Source of the DNA: Paramecium octaurelia
Lineage: Eukaryota > Ciliophora > Oligohymenophorea > Peniculida > Parameciidae
NCBI GenBank assembly: GCA_905182995.1
Contig: CAJJDP010000143.1
Span: 142,372 to 206,371 of the forward strand
Length of the DNA stretch: 64,000 bases
Direction: 5' to 3'
The position numbers and the translations under genes were made by a program. Every line of letters begins with the position of its first letter. The first letter of the stretch is position 1. The notes below the pieces were generated by a model that was not told the origin of the DNA, ran no database searches, and saw only the letters and a list, made by a program, of their open reading frames with translations. Below, piece by piece: positions 1 to 11,763 of the stretch.

Positions 1-264
1 GATTTATAGGAAGTGCAAAACTGTGATTATGCATATGTTTTAATATTGTATTGCAGAGTCTTGGTTCAATAGAGTAGAAATATTGAGAGATAAAAGGAGA
101 AGTTAGTTGAATTGGCTGAGCAGGCTGAATATCAAGAGCAAAACTACATCAAGTCATAACAAAAATCCATTTAGCCTGTCAAACCTAAACGAGCTTAGCG
201 AGCGATAATCGATGACGATGATGACGATGAAGACTTTAATTTAAATTCTTACTATTATAGATGA
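1..264 (+). CDS. 3' end of an unknown gene (partial)
   Basis: The frame is open from base 1 and ends at TGA 262-264. The visible C-terminus is charged and probably helical, rich in Glu, Lys and Gln, and ends in a run of acidic residues (six Asp, then Glu-Asp) followed by a short Asn/Tyr tail. An intron may lie near base 12-55, because a TTGCAG acceptor-like site ends at 56, but the frame is open either way. No domain is recognised. It converges on the kinase gene with 19 bp between the two stop codons, a spacing seen repeatedly in this window. Confidence 0.55.
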
Positions 265-283
265 TTTAAATTGATTCATATTT

Positions 284-1847
284 TCAATCTTGTTAAACTT
301 CCTGTTACAAGAATCCATCATAATTTTTGTTGAGGGCAGTTCTGAGTCTGTTTGTGATCTCTTTGAATTAAATATAACCTCCTGACAATTTGGTCAAGTT
401 CAATTTGATCTTTTCATCCTCACAATCTAAGAGCTCAAGTGAAAATGCTAAGTTTTCATCTTGTTCAGCAGCAAAGTTAATCTATCAATCAAATTAAGAC
501 TATACTTTGTATTTGGTCTCATGGATTTTGTCCACTTTGCAGTTGAACTCTTCACAATTTTTGAGTAAATAACAGAACACAAACTTTGGGTCCTAATAGA
601 CAATGATGTCAGTTGGTAATCCTTGATCCTTTCCTTTGATCATGAATCTGTTCTCAAAATTCAATTTATAATTATTGATTATCTCATCAAAGTTCTCCTC
701 TTCGCTTTCTCCAATGATAGATCTAAAGACTCCAATTGGTCCTTCTATGAGATAATTAAATTTAAATACTATTGGCTGCATTCTTTTAGGCTTGCTTTTT
801 CATCTTTGAAGCTTAGATTTCAGCTTGAACTCTTTCATGTCTCTTTCTGAATTCATTTTAAATTTATTCTAAAGTGGCAACAGGTCCATTTACCCAAGGG
901 TGTTACATACATTATTCCAAAGTGAATCTTTGATCTGGATTTGGGGCCAACATTCCCATCATCAAATTTCTATAAAATTATAATTCTTTTATAAATACCT
1001 GAATTCTTGTGGGAAAAATTCAGGGTTTCCTCCCTTGTATTTTAAATGGAATGTCCAAAATTACTCCCATTTATTGAGTAATATCAATTTGAAATATTGA
1101 TCCTTCTCAGAGGCTGTTGAGAAGGGTGGGGATCCGGCATGGATAATGAAGAAAATAACACCAGCAGAAAATATGTCTGCCTTGGTTCCATTGTAATCCT
1201 TTTTAGCAAGTATTTCTGGAGCCATGTACCCTAAATGTTAATATTATAATTGATACCTGGTGTTCCAAGGATTGTCCTTATCTTGGCTGTCTCCATGACT
1301 TTGGCGAATCCAAAATCAGCAACTTTGAGATTGAAGTTTTCATCCAACAAGACATTCTCCAATTTCAAATCTCTATGGCAGATGTCCTTGCTTGCCATGT
1401 AACTCATTGCAGACAATAATTATTTAAAGTAAAATCTAGAAGTTTCTGGAGAAAATCTTCCAGATGAGGCTACGTACTCAAATAGTTCTCCTCCTTCAGC
1501 CAATTCCAATATAATGCATACACGTTGTTCTTTTTATCCATTTTTTCTCTATTTAAATATTAATGAATGATTACTCTATATTGAAGAGCACTGTTGAATT
1601 CAATAAGGTTAACTAAATTGGGATGATTTAGCTATTTGAGAATGTTGATTTCATTGGTGAGTGTTTTGATGTTCGCAGCTGTGCCATGGTTACTCTTGAA
1701 AATCTTAATGGCCACTTTCTTTCCGTCATGCTCTCCCAATTTCACTCTAAATAATATAAAAGGTAAGTACTTTGCATGAAGTCCAGACCCAAGAGTCTAA
1801 AGGATGTTATAATCACCACATTAACTGAATTTTTTCTCAATTTCCAT
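284..1847 (-). CDS. SNF1/MARK-type Ser/Thr protein kinase with KA1-like tail, frameshifted
   Basis: N-terminal kinase domain: glycine loop [12 protein letters not shown], lysine in VAIKIF, catalytic [16 protein letters not shown] and GTPGYMAPE (split by an intron), so the catalytic residues are complete. The HRDLKLEN form and the layout fit the CAMK-like SNF1/AMPK/MARK group. At least five short introns are needed, for example 29 nt after the EFFPQEFR segment. The C-terminal quarter (about 290-480) ends in a segment resembling a KA1 domain, which in MARK kinases binds acidic phospholipids and inhibits the kinase. Reading from the domain into this tail needs a one-base shift at an A5 run (plus-strand T5 near 796-800); with four A the frame is continuous. 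Either a sequencing error or a real mutation is possible. Start at 1847 gives a short leader before the domain. Confidence 0.8.
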
Positions 1848-2255
1848 TTAGTTTTACATCATTTTTAATATTAAATCAAAATGATAGCTTTTAAGATTTT
1901 ATACTCACATTTAAATGTTATTAATATAGAATTTAACATCACGCACAAAAAATCCTCGTATTTGATTAATAGATAGAAAATAACACTTCAAAAAAAGTAT
2001 TCAAACTCTTTAAATTTATAAAAGATATTTAGAAAATTATATTGGGAACAAAAATTAATACAGAACCACTTAATTAAAACTCAATTGTTCAACAAAAGAA
2101 TACATTCAATTCTCTTCTTGAATTGTTCCTCTATGTGTTGGGCTAGTACTTTGAATTTACCAAAACACTTGACTGCTCCTGGCTTATACTATTTGTTTTA
2201 TAATTTATTATGTTGACACGTAATATACAGGTAAACCGAAAATACAGAATATGAT
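1848..2255. other. Gene-poor stretch with a leftover open frame
   Basis: Between the kinase start and the preferred stop of the aspartyl protease relative. It is AT-rich. The minus strand of about 2081-2255 carries a protein-like continuation that is reached only if the last small intron of the protease gene is retained (see findings). Otherwise only kinase promoter sequence is expected here. Confidence 0.4.
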
Positions 2256-3537
2256 TCATGTTGTCAAGGGTGGCTAACTATTTGATTGAGTCTTCAATGT
2301 GATAGCTTCCATTTCCTGTTCTTATGACCTTGAAGAGGACTTCTCTAAGACAGACAGATATAAATGGATTGATGATTTTAATAGCATTTTAATTGTAATG
2401 TAAATTACTATTAACAAAACCAACACCAAGAGGATTGAGAAAAGTAACATGCTATTATTATTGGCGTTGCTTCCAAGTTAACTCAAACTCTATTTATCCC
2501 TTTCTAAAATTAATTTATATCTTACAATAATATATCGATTTAGCAATACCAATTTACTATGTTGTCTCATCGTAATGAGTGTAATACTTTTGTAAAAACA
2601 CAGAACCCAAAACCAAAACATCTTAATTGTCGATCTATTAAAAGTTTAAATAGCAAATGTGCTTTAAAAAGTAATTGTAATCGCAATACGCTATGTAATC
2701 TTGTGGCAAAAGTGTTAAACTAAGATTAGTATCAATATTAATATTCAATTCAGGAAATGATTCTTCATTATAAGAACATACCACTTCAGTGATTTGATTC
2801 TAGGACTCTTTCTCACAATTCAATTGGTAATTCTCATTGAAAATTGCAATAAGCTTGTTCAATTTGTATTTTGAAATTAGGATTTTAGACACGCCACTGT
2901 GAAATGTTATGAGTTGAGAGTACGATTCTAATTCATATTTGTTGTTTTTCCCCACAATTTCTATTGATATACCTCTCACTGTCCATTATTCGGATTAGAT
3001 TGGTTTTACATATTACAATTCATTGATATAGTAATTTTTGTTTGGTTTTCCGAGAATCAACATAGATGTAGGCTAACAATTTTATTCATTTAATAAAAGC
3101 CCAAATTGCATGTCATCAATCACTTTTGAATCATACAATTTCTTCAAAATGTTGTCTTCTTTAGACAGTTATTTCCTGCTTAATCCAACAGCCCCATCTG
3201 CTATTATGGAATAAAAATGTTCGACTTTTGAGGCTTCGATTACTTGCAAATCCAAAGATTGATTCATCAATGAAAAGGTTTGATTGTATTTGACTCCAGA
3301 GATCTTGCCCTATGCATATTCCAATGTTTGATTCTCTGATGATGCACACTTTTGGCATTCGTAGTAAATTCTTCTATTGGAATTCTTTCCAAATATCCAC
3401 ATGTCTTCATTTCCAGTGTCCACTATGAGATGATATGTAATATTATTTGCTGATATAGGTAAACTATAATAATTAAATTGGAGATTTGTCAAATTGATGT
3501 CCAGACAAGACACTGTTGCTATTATGAATATAATCAT
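2256..3537 (-). CDS. Membrane-anchored pepsin-family (A1) aspartyl protease relative, probably inactive
   Basis: About 419 residues after removing one 22-nt intron. It starts with a hydrophobic signal peptide (MIIFIIATVSC). The first catalytic motif is present as IVDTGNEDMWIFG. A late GSVFLQKYYTHYDE and IGIAKS match the conserved end of pepsin-like enzymes. The second active-site motif, normally D-T/S-G-T/S, reads FHSGVSK near plus-strand 2891-2915, so the second catalytic Asp is His. After the enzyme part comes a 20-residue hydrophobic helix (LLFSILLVLVLLIVIYI) and a Ser/Glu-rich tail, which predicts a type I membrane protein. By family knowledge both Asp residues are needed for peptide hydrolysis, so a binding or regulatory role is more likely; that is inference. 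Confidence 0.75.
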
Positions 3538-3677
3538 TTTATATAAATTAATAATAGGTTTTCATTTCTTTGACATTTCATTGATTTTTATTAATTGTTT
3601 ACTTTATTTTGAATGATTCTCTGATTGTATTGATAAATTTAAATTAATATTCTCACTTTTGATATTTAATTAATCTA

Positions 3678-4129
3678 ATGTAAACCAAAGAGAATAAGTA
3701 AAAATTAGCGCTCATTTTTTAGTTCCACCCATTCTACAAAATATCTCAAATCCGATGGCATTCGTAAGTTAACTGACTTAACCAATTATGACACCATAAA
3801 ATAATAGCAAAAATTGCAGTTGAAACATTCCATTAACAATTAATATTAAAAAATTCTTGGCAGATTACCCGATGCGAAATTCTTTAATCCAAAATCAGAA
3901 TCTTACGTTTCCTATCCTTGTTATAATGAAAAATATTTATAATTTTCAAAAGAGATTTTATGCAAACTAAAAAAAAGAGTACAATTTATTTTAAATTCAG
4001 ACCCAAGACGATGATTGCGACACCGATGAAGACGTCAAATAACAATCTGTGAATCACAATGTCACAGAAATTCTAAAATCCTTATCCTCAATAAATAAAA
4101 AATCCTACAATACATCAGAATATTTATGA
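3678..4129 (+). CDS. Small unknown protein, 134 aa
   Basis: Three exons joined by introns of 25 nt (GTA...TTTTAG) and 22 nt (GTA...TTCAG) give one clean frame from ATG 3678 to TGA 4127-4129. The protein starts MQTKENNSTHSTKYL, has a basic middle (CKLKKR) and then an acidic patch DDDCDTDED. No signal peptide or membrane segment is seen and no family is recognised. It starts 140 bp from the divergent protease gene, so they probably share a promoter region. Confidence 0.65.
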
Positions 4130-4483
4130 ATGATATTTTTTCTTCATTACATTTACAAGTATTATACAACTATCTCATTACATTTACAATAATTATAATG
4201 AAAGAGACCCCTTTTAATTAGTATCTTTAAGATTACTCAACAAACTATATAAATTCTACTCATTAAAATTCATAATTAGTATAAATTTCGTAATAGTTAA
4301 TAATTTTAATTTATAGTTTCAATTCCATTATTAGTATTTAGACTCATAGAGGCTAATGATTAAATATTCAAACACTATTGTGATATTTTTCATTTATGAT
4401 TCTTGATCTCAAATGTTTTAATCATATAAATTTATAATTACTGAGTGTGTATACAATTATAAATAATAATAATTAACGAATAT

Positions 4484-5833
4484 ATGTCCTTATTAGATAA
4501 GCAAGAATCAAAGAGTTTCAGAGATGAAGTATCTCCATCCATCAGAGATTTCATAATCAATTTTCGAAAATAACAAGCCTAAATTGCAAAGCAAAGCGCT
4601 TATTAACAATCGACAAAAAAAACTATTCCGATTAAATAAATAACGCAATTGAAGTTAAATAGATAATCAGTTGACACACAGACTGATCTCACTGAGTAAC
4701 AGTCGGATACATCATTCAAAAGAAATTCATTCTAAATCTCATAAAGATAAAATTCAACATACTCTTAATCCTGTTTGACCACTCGAGAAGTCCAAATACA
4801 ATGCGACGATAACCAAATGAAATCTACTGATGATCTTCCTTCCGCAAGAGTTAACATCCATTATCTTCAGTAACATTATCAATCCACTCAATCATAATAA
4901 TCAGACTTAGGCACACAAAATACATCATAATAATTGCCTTTAATATATAGATCACCACAAAAGATGGATCACGAATTTAACTTCGATTAAATGACTGAAC
5001 AAATCCTCAACAAAGTCATTTAAGAATTAGATAAAAGAAATACAGAAACCAACTTAATTTCATAACAGCCATCTGCTTCCAAGTCCCTCTCTAGTTAAAA
5101 AACCAACAACTTATCAATTAATAACTAAACTGTTTCTCTAACTGTTATCCCATAACCAAAAAATGAAGACGATGATTCCTTCTTAAAATTTATGTAATCA
5201 ATTACAAATCAATTTAGTTAAATGAGTCTAGTCAATAAGAACAAAATATATTATGAAGAACAAGAAAATCAACCACCATAGAAAAGTCCTGTCAAATATT
5301 TCTCAAACATTCCCAAAACCAGAGATTAGCATTCAAAATCATCAATGAGTAAATCGATTTTTTCAGAATCTCTAAATCAAAATAGTAAATATTAATATAT
5401 CATTGATAGGAGTAATTAAGAGTAAATGTAATACTAATACAAATACAAAATCAAATGCTCATTAAAGATTATATTAAGATGCCTGTATGCGATAAGAGAG
5501 AAAGACAATGGCCACGAATAGAAAACCTAGATATTGAAATCAATTATAGTACTACAATCTATATAAATTTAAGATATTCAATTTTTGATATCTTTTAACT
5601 TCAATCCTAATTCTTGCAATAAGTTTATTTAGATTTCAACAATGCAATAGCAATATTATTGTTTCTTTGATTTCTTTTCATTATTTATCATTCCTTTTTC
5701 GTCTGATATTTTCTTATTTTTGTTACTAGTAGATGTAGGACGTACTTTGCAAATAAAACTAAATACAAACTATAATTAGTCCTCCAGTTTCATGATCGTC
5801 AGCATTTAAATTTTCATAATATAATTGCATTGA
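4484..5833 (+). CDS. Unknown Ser/Gln-rich protein, 449 aa
   Basis: A single uninterrupted frame of 449 codons with TAA/TAG as Gln. The first 310 residues are low-complexity, rich in Ser, Gln, Thr and Asn, and look disordered, with scattered phosphorylation-like Ser-Lys clusters. A central stretch with an acidic EDDDSFLKFM patch may be helical. The last 120 residues are hydrophobic and less convincing; introns may shorten this end. No domain recognised. The upstream 350 bp is plain AT-rich sequence. Confidence 0.5.
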
Positions 5834-6307
5834 TTCAAAGAATTTCACTTAAAGATTAGGTTCTATATTAATGATTTAAATATCATCATTATAGTTTTAT
5901 TTAGATCTTATTTAAATTTATATTCAATTAAAATTAATACTATTTCTGAGTTTGGCTATTTATCAATTTGAAAATATTATATAAGCATTTTGACTTAATA
6001 AAATCTTAAAAGAATATAAAAAGATTAAAAGGAAGTATTTTGACCTAAGTTTATTGACATTTTGATAATATCAATTAATGAATATCTCAAGTGTTATTTA
6101 TACTTTTTTCTATTAATAACAGATATAAACTATCATATAACCTCTTGAACTCTTCTAAATGATGACATTCAGTATACACTTTTAATTTAATATTAATCAA
6201 ATAAAATCAATTGCATACATTTTTAATTATTATAAAATTGGTCCCAAATAAATTCAGGACTTTGATTTTATCGAAAAGAGTAATGATCTAGAATCAAAAT
6301 TAAAATT
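5834..6307. other. Intergenic, nothing recognised
   Basis: AT-rich 474 bp between two plus-strand genes. Both strands were scanned for long TGA-free frames, tRNA-like folds and repeats; none stood out. It should contain the 3' end of the upstream transcript and the promoter of the BAH-PHD gene. Confidence 0.4.
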
Positions 6308-7023
6308 ATGAAAGAAGACGACACTTCAATATCTCAGAAAAAGATAGATGAATTAATTAGGGAATAAAAATACGCTGCACTTATCTAATTGATTTCTAAA
6401 AGAGATCCAAGTAGGTAAGCTTCTATTGTTTATGCATTAGACTAAAACAATACAACTCCTTAAAAATAAAGAATTAAATCTTCAGGTTGAATTAAGATGT
6501 TGCTGTTTGTGCTAATAACAATGATGTATACTCAGGAAAACTAATCAAGATTTATTGCATTAAAGATTAAAATAATCAGTATGTTCCTGTAATATAGGTT
6601 CAATGGTATTTGTTATTTCATATTTATGTTAGGTATTACACTAAACAAGACTTAAATTTAGATAAGAAACTCATGAAATGTATTTCAATAAAGGAATTGT
6701 TTTTTTCTACTCATGTTGAGTTTTTGGCGGCTAATAAATTATAATGTCCAATAGAAGTGATGACATTTGATCAATACACATAATTGGAATATGAAGAAGA
6801 AACGAAATTCTTCAGTAGAGCAGCCATAGATCTTAAAACGATGGAACCTATGCCGACAGTTGGCGAATGGCCAAAATCATGTGTGTGTAGAATGCCTTAA
6901 AACCCAGATATCTAAATGATTCAATGTGAAACTTGTGTAGAGTGGTTTCATTTGGATTGTGTTAATATAAAACCAGAAGAAGCAGAATAAATTGAACTTT
7001 ATAAATGTCCAGGTTGCTAATGA
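6308..7023 (+). CDS. BAH-PHD chromatin reader
   Basis: Introns of 26 nt and 27 nt are needed; both have GTA starts and TTAG ends, and removing them gives 220 residues. Residues 60-140 form a bromo-adjacent homology (BAH) fold, with VQWYYTKQDL matching the family's W-[FY]-x-R/K-[PE]-[ED] core. Residues 165-218 form a PHD finger with the zinc pattern C-x-C...C-x2-C...WFHLDCV...C-x2-C (SCVCRMP, MIQCETCVEWFH, YKCPGCQ). The pairing is that of short BAH-PHD proteins such as plant EBS/SHL, which read histone H3 methyl-lysine marks. The aromatic-cage residues cannot be assigned with certainty by eye. Nuclear location is expected. Confidence 0.88.
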
Positions 7024-7047
7024 TACATTTATTTTTGATATTATTCA

Positions 7048-8244
7048 TCAGATTTCAAATAACCCCTCTCCATTCCAGATTGTCTACAAGTCTATTTTCA
7101 TCAAAATATTAGTTTGTCCCAATATTATGAATCCCAAAACGAAGTTTAAATTCTTGGATTTCAACTACAATTATCTGTCTTATGTCCTTGCAGATAACAA
7201 TTGAGGAAGATAGTCTAATTTTTCAGTCTCTATTTCCAGATAATATCCTTTATTATCATGAAATAAAATCACATCAACTTCCTTTGGCATTTCCAATTTA
7301 CTTTTTAATTTAATCGAGCTATTTAATGGTAAAGAGAGGAGAACAGCTTAATTGCCATCACTAATTTTAATATGACTTTAATTTTCACTTTCTTTTTATA
7401 AGTAGATTGGGTATATTTCATCCTAAATATCATCTGGTTAATTATCTTTGAAATTTAACTCTTCAATTATTAAGCTATGATTTTGTGATAATTTGATTAT
7501 CATTCCAACATCTAAGTAGATTTTGTAATTGATATCATCTAATAGCTATTTAGACTTTCTAAAATAATTATATCCATACCTGCAAATCAATTGATAGCTT
7601 AGAATTTCATTATTACTCCAAAACTTGATAGTTTTATTCGATTGATCGAAACACAACTTTAAGATATGCTGATTTATTTCAGCATAATTCAGCCTTTATT
7701 CTAAATTCGGAATCTTTTACAAAAGCTTCTATAATTCAATGTCTACCAAAAATAAATTAGTTTCTATTATTTTTGGGGCCACAAATGTAATACAAGTTTG
7801 AGAATCATCAAAATTGAATTGGATTGTGATAAGTTGATTTGAGTTCAATAAAATGCATTCCTGTGATAAATATTGAGTATAAGTGACTGAGTAAGTATTG
7901 CATTAATTTTACATCATTTTCGATATATAACAAATAGATTCAATAAATCTATCCTCAGCAATCAATTTTTTGTTAAAAAATGAAAACCATTGTTGTTGGT
8001 TACCTAAAACTATTTATAAATGGTTATCAGTTTTAGCAATTTAGAGTAATTTTTCGAATTTCTTTTTTAAAAAATTAGATATTTGCTATTCTTCATCATA
8101 TTCTTTAAGAATTTGGAGTGATTGGTAAATTGATTGTTTTGGTTCTTTAAGAGAGTGTTTAAGTCTTTGGTTCGAACTCTTATCTATCAATGAAAATAGT
8201 TCCATTACCATTTCTTCTACAAATTAAAATTCATTTTTCTACAT
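7048..8244 (-). CDS. Unknown protein, 391 aa
   Basis: One 21-nt intron (GTATGG...TTTTAG, plus 7560-7580) leaves exactly 392 codons. The N-terminal 90 residues are helical and charged; the rest looks like mixed beta strands with Asn/Asp-rich loops. No signal peptide, membrane helix or known motif was seen. The start at 8244 (MQKNEFQFVEEM) is the first ATG in frame after an upstream TGA. Its stop is 24 bp from the stop of the BAH-PHD gene. Confidence 0.7.
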
Positions 8245-8324
8245 ATTCAATAAAATAAAATAAAATAAAAAAATTTTTAAGATAAAAAATCTATTGATAT
8301 TAAGTTATATATATATAATAATGG

Positions 8325-9248
8325 TCATTTTAGATAGAAGTTTTCTTCATCTCCTTTTTTCATTTGAGAGTTCATCATTTTAGAAGAATTCATTCTAGAC
8401 TATTACATAATGGATTGATTCTTCATTGTTTTATCAAGTCTTGTAATCTCCTAGTTTTATTAACTAGTTAATTCCTTTCGGACATTCTAATACTTCTATA
8501 GTAATCTATGATATTTTAATTTAAAATACTTCTCCAATTCTTAAGATCTAATCTTCCTTTATTCTTCCTATCCAGATATGATTCTTTGTTATAATGCACC
8601 CAATTCATTGGTTTACTTAAGTTTAAGTTGAGAGATTAGATTTCTGATTTTGCTCATTCTTGAGGCATTCCATTTTTCATATTCGTCTCTTTCCATGGAG
8701 AGTATTCTTTATTGAGTGAGATGAGCCTCTTAGTAACTAAATTATAGGATTGAAATAATACTTCTCTTATCTGGCTAATGATTCTTCAGTCTTTCTCAAA
8801 CTGAGTAATTCAGCTGAGTCTTTGGGCTTGACTGGAATGGAGTTCTCCAATTCTTCTGTAAATTATCTCAACTCTTCATCGTGTCTTTGTAGGACTTATT
8901 CTTTAACTCTTTGAGCTTCTGAATCGAATTCAGCCATTTTTTAATCCCAGAATTCGTTAAATTGATTAAATTCATCAAGATGGGCCTTCTCGATCTCCTA
9001 TTTTTCATTAGTATGTCTATCCTTGACTTCATATTTATTCTTTTGATCCAATTCTTTTTTTAATTCAGCAAGTCTTTTTTTTGCTTGATCAGCTTCTAAA
9101 TATTTTCCAGCCTTTTCGCAGCTCTTTTGATGCTCATATAATATTTATCTAGGTTTGATTGAGAATCTTACATGTATTCCTCGATATCTCCAGTTTAAAC
9201 TGGGAGATTATTGGTTCCCTTTCTAGCAGATGATCTTGAGTTATTCAT
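8325..9248 (-). CDS. Coiled-coil protein, 291 aa
   Basis: Two introns (23 nt after EEYM and 25 nt after SLARQE) give a continuous frame. Nearly the whole protein, residues 30-270, is a Glu/Lys/Arg/Gln-rich heptad-like helix without prolines apart from a short NSIPVKPKD break, so a long coiled coil with one hinge is likely. The N-terminus is Ser/Arg-rich and the C-terminus Met/Ser-rich. Such proteins are common in ciliate cilia and cortex, but no specific family can be named. Confidence 0.75.
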
Positions 9249-9346
9249 TAATTTTATTTTATTCGTTAATTAATATTGATAAAATGGTTATAAATCTTAT
9301 TCAATTATAAATGTATTTGTTAAGAATAATTTTAATATCTGTTATA

Positions 9347-10156
9347 ATGTATTATAGTAATAGCTCATCCTCCCTAATCAAATCTCCCTATGGTCACATA
9401 ATCACTAAAACCCCCTTCACTAGATAGAATAGACCATAAGAGAAATTGGCCGATTAATCAATTATGTCTCAATATCAATCTCCTACGCTGCGATAAGCCA
9501 TGTCACCAAGAGCAGCCAGAGAATACTTAAATAGTTTAAAAAGCTTCATCAATCAATACGAATCCAAACCCATCGATGAAAGTAGAATTGCTTCTCAATC
9601 CAATCATCAAACCAATTAATAATTGCCTTACCTATATTTTCCTATTGCAAATAGACTGAATGATGAAATCAAACTGATGACTCCTTAAAGAATCGAAATC
9701 AAAAAATTAAATTAAGACGGAACTGTGCACTCCTTAAAATACTATTACTTGAACTAACCAGTTTTGAGTAGTTCAAATGATGTTATTGGATAAAAACTGA
9801 TAACTATAATAGGATTGAATCACAGTGGCAAATAATAGTTGTTTATAGAACTCATTAAAAAAGTTATGCCTAAATATTTTAAGTTATCCATCCAAGCAGA
9901 TCAAGTTAATAAATAACTTAATGTTCAAATCAATGATGATTTTAAATCGACAATCAAAAGTCTAAAAGCAGATTTAAAGAATTATCAACTAATTGCATAA
10001 AGTGATTAACATGTTCTTGTATGTCGAGGACAATAGGGATTCGTTAGAGATAAAAAGGATAAAGGCATTCTAATTTTATGCATTAAGCCAGGAAAAGAAA
10101 CAAAATAGCATTGTGTCTAAACGCTTAAATTGATAGAAAGTATATAAAGGAATTGA
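9347..10156 (+). CDS. Unknown protein, 269 aa, with a degenerate P-loop-like segment
   Basis: Uninterrupted 269-codon frame. The N-terminal 60 residues are Ser/Thr/Arg-rich and look disordered. The middle contains ITIIGLNHSGKQQLFIELI, a beta strand then a G-x4-GK-like turn then a helix, which resembles a Walker A motif but has Gln where Thr/Ser should follow the Lys. No clear Walker B or other GTPase motif follows. Divergent from the coiled-coil gene, with 98 bp between start codons. Confidence 0.65.
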
Positions 10157-10438
10157 TTATATATGTTATTATTTATTTCAATAAATTGGGTATGTAAAAG
10201 TAGAACCTTCAACTAGAATAGTAAAATATTTATATTTATAATATGCCATCTATTTGATGACTACTAATTAAAATGGATCAGCAAAAATAATGATTTCTTC
10301 CTGATTTAAGAATAAGAAATCTCAAAAAGTTAACTTACTATATTCATATTATATAAAATGAAATAACCATAATAAACTAGAATTTATTATTGATAAATTT
10401 GTTTTAATTGATTAAAATGAATAAAACTAAAAAGAATT

Positions 10439-11517
10439 TCATTACTTTCTTTCCAATTTCTTTTTGTACATTAAGAAACCTTAATTAGGATAAAATGTTT
10501 ACTTATTTTATTTTATTGCATTTTTCTAGGAGTTACAACATTGTGTCGAAAACTACTAAAGTGTCGTTCACTTTCATCCTAATAGGTGCTCTTACTTCTT
10601 TATGAATCCTAAAATGTAATGATAGATTATATTACCAAGTCTGTTAATTCTGTTCTTAATTGCATACTTTAAATGTCAATATTCGATGAACCACCAATAG
10701 TTTTTACTTATTTGTTTGGTTCTGCTTTGATCATACTATCATCTTCCATTGTTCTTTGAGTACCTTAAGTTTGGATAGTTGGTTGAGAGAACTTTTTTTT
10801 AATGATCTTAACTTTCTTCAAAGATCCAAAAATTTTATTTAATTGATCTTCAGTTTTATCAAATTCTGTACTCTCAAATGCCTAGATAGCTATTGTTTTT
10901 GTTTTCGTTAAATTGGAACATTTTGATTTTCTGACTGAATCTAATTCAACTAAAAGTTCGTCTGATTTTGTTAAATTAGTTGGTGATTGTTATGAAGACT
11001 CATTATAGACCTAATTGGGTTGTTATTCTGAATTTTATTCTGATTCTTGTTGTGAAAGTACAAAACGGAAATTTAATCCAGAATTTGATAATCGCAATAC
11101 TTATGCTCTTTCATCGTTTTCATATCTATTTTCAAATTCAGGTGTAGGTTATTTAGCATGATATGGATTTTGTTTGTAACTTTAAGGGCTTTTTAGTTCT
11201 ACAGGATTTTTGTAAGGATAATGAATTATGTTTGCATTTTATTAATTATTATTTTCTTTCCCCTTTCCTTTGACTTTACTTGCAATATAAGTTTACTTAT
11301 TTGTTGGAGAGTTTATGTTAGTCTGTGTTTGTGGCTGATGTTTTAATTAATCATAGCATTTGAATTATCTCATGTACTTTTAGTCATTTGCATTGCATTT
11401 AGGATTTGAATCTAATTATCTTCTTATCTATGGTGATTTACTGTTGCATTAATGTTAGTAGATTGAAAACACTTTTTTTGTTTAGTATTGAAATAAGTAA
11501 TTAGAGAATTGATTCAT
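10439..11517 (-). CDS. Unknown Asn/Gln/Ser-rich protein; 3' end unresolved
   Basis: From ATG 11517 (MNQFSNYLFQY) a TGA-free frame runs for over 330 codons. It is rich in Gln, Asn, Lys and Ser and looks mostly disordered, with a KSDELLVELDSVRKSK helix around residue 190. A possible 27-nt intron of GTA...TTTTAG form lies near 10610-10640. The stop at 10439 lies in another frame and needs an unidentified intron; without one the frame runs into the neighbouring gene. The same frame is also open upstream of the ATG as far as TGA 11764-11766 (see findings). No domain recognised. Confidence 0.45.
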
Positions 11518-11763
11518 TGTTTTAACGTTAATATTATATATAAATTAATCAAAGGAATGTAGTGTAAATATGATAATTTCCAATTTTTATACATACAAAT
11601 AGATATTATTAATTAGTAATGGATCACTCTTTTTATCCTTTGAGTCTAACCGATTGTAATCTTCGTCTTTGCAATCGCATTTACACTTGATCCTCCTATT
11701 CCTAGAGAGCTCTATTATATTGTAAATTACAACTTGTTGTGTATTCTTGTCACTCTCTATTAT

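Noticed and set aside
9347..10156. Calling the 269-aa protein a GTPase from its G-x4-GK-like turn
   Set aside because: The Thr/Ser after Lys is Gln and no other nucleotide-binding motif follows.
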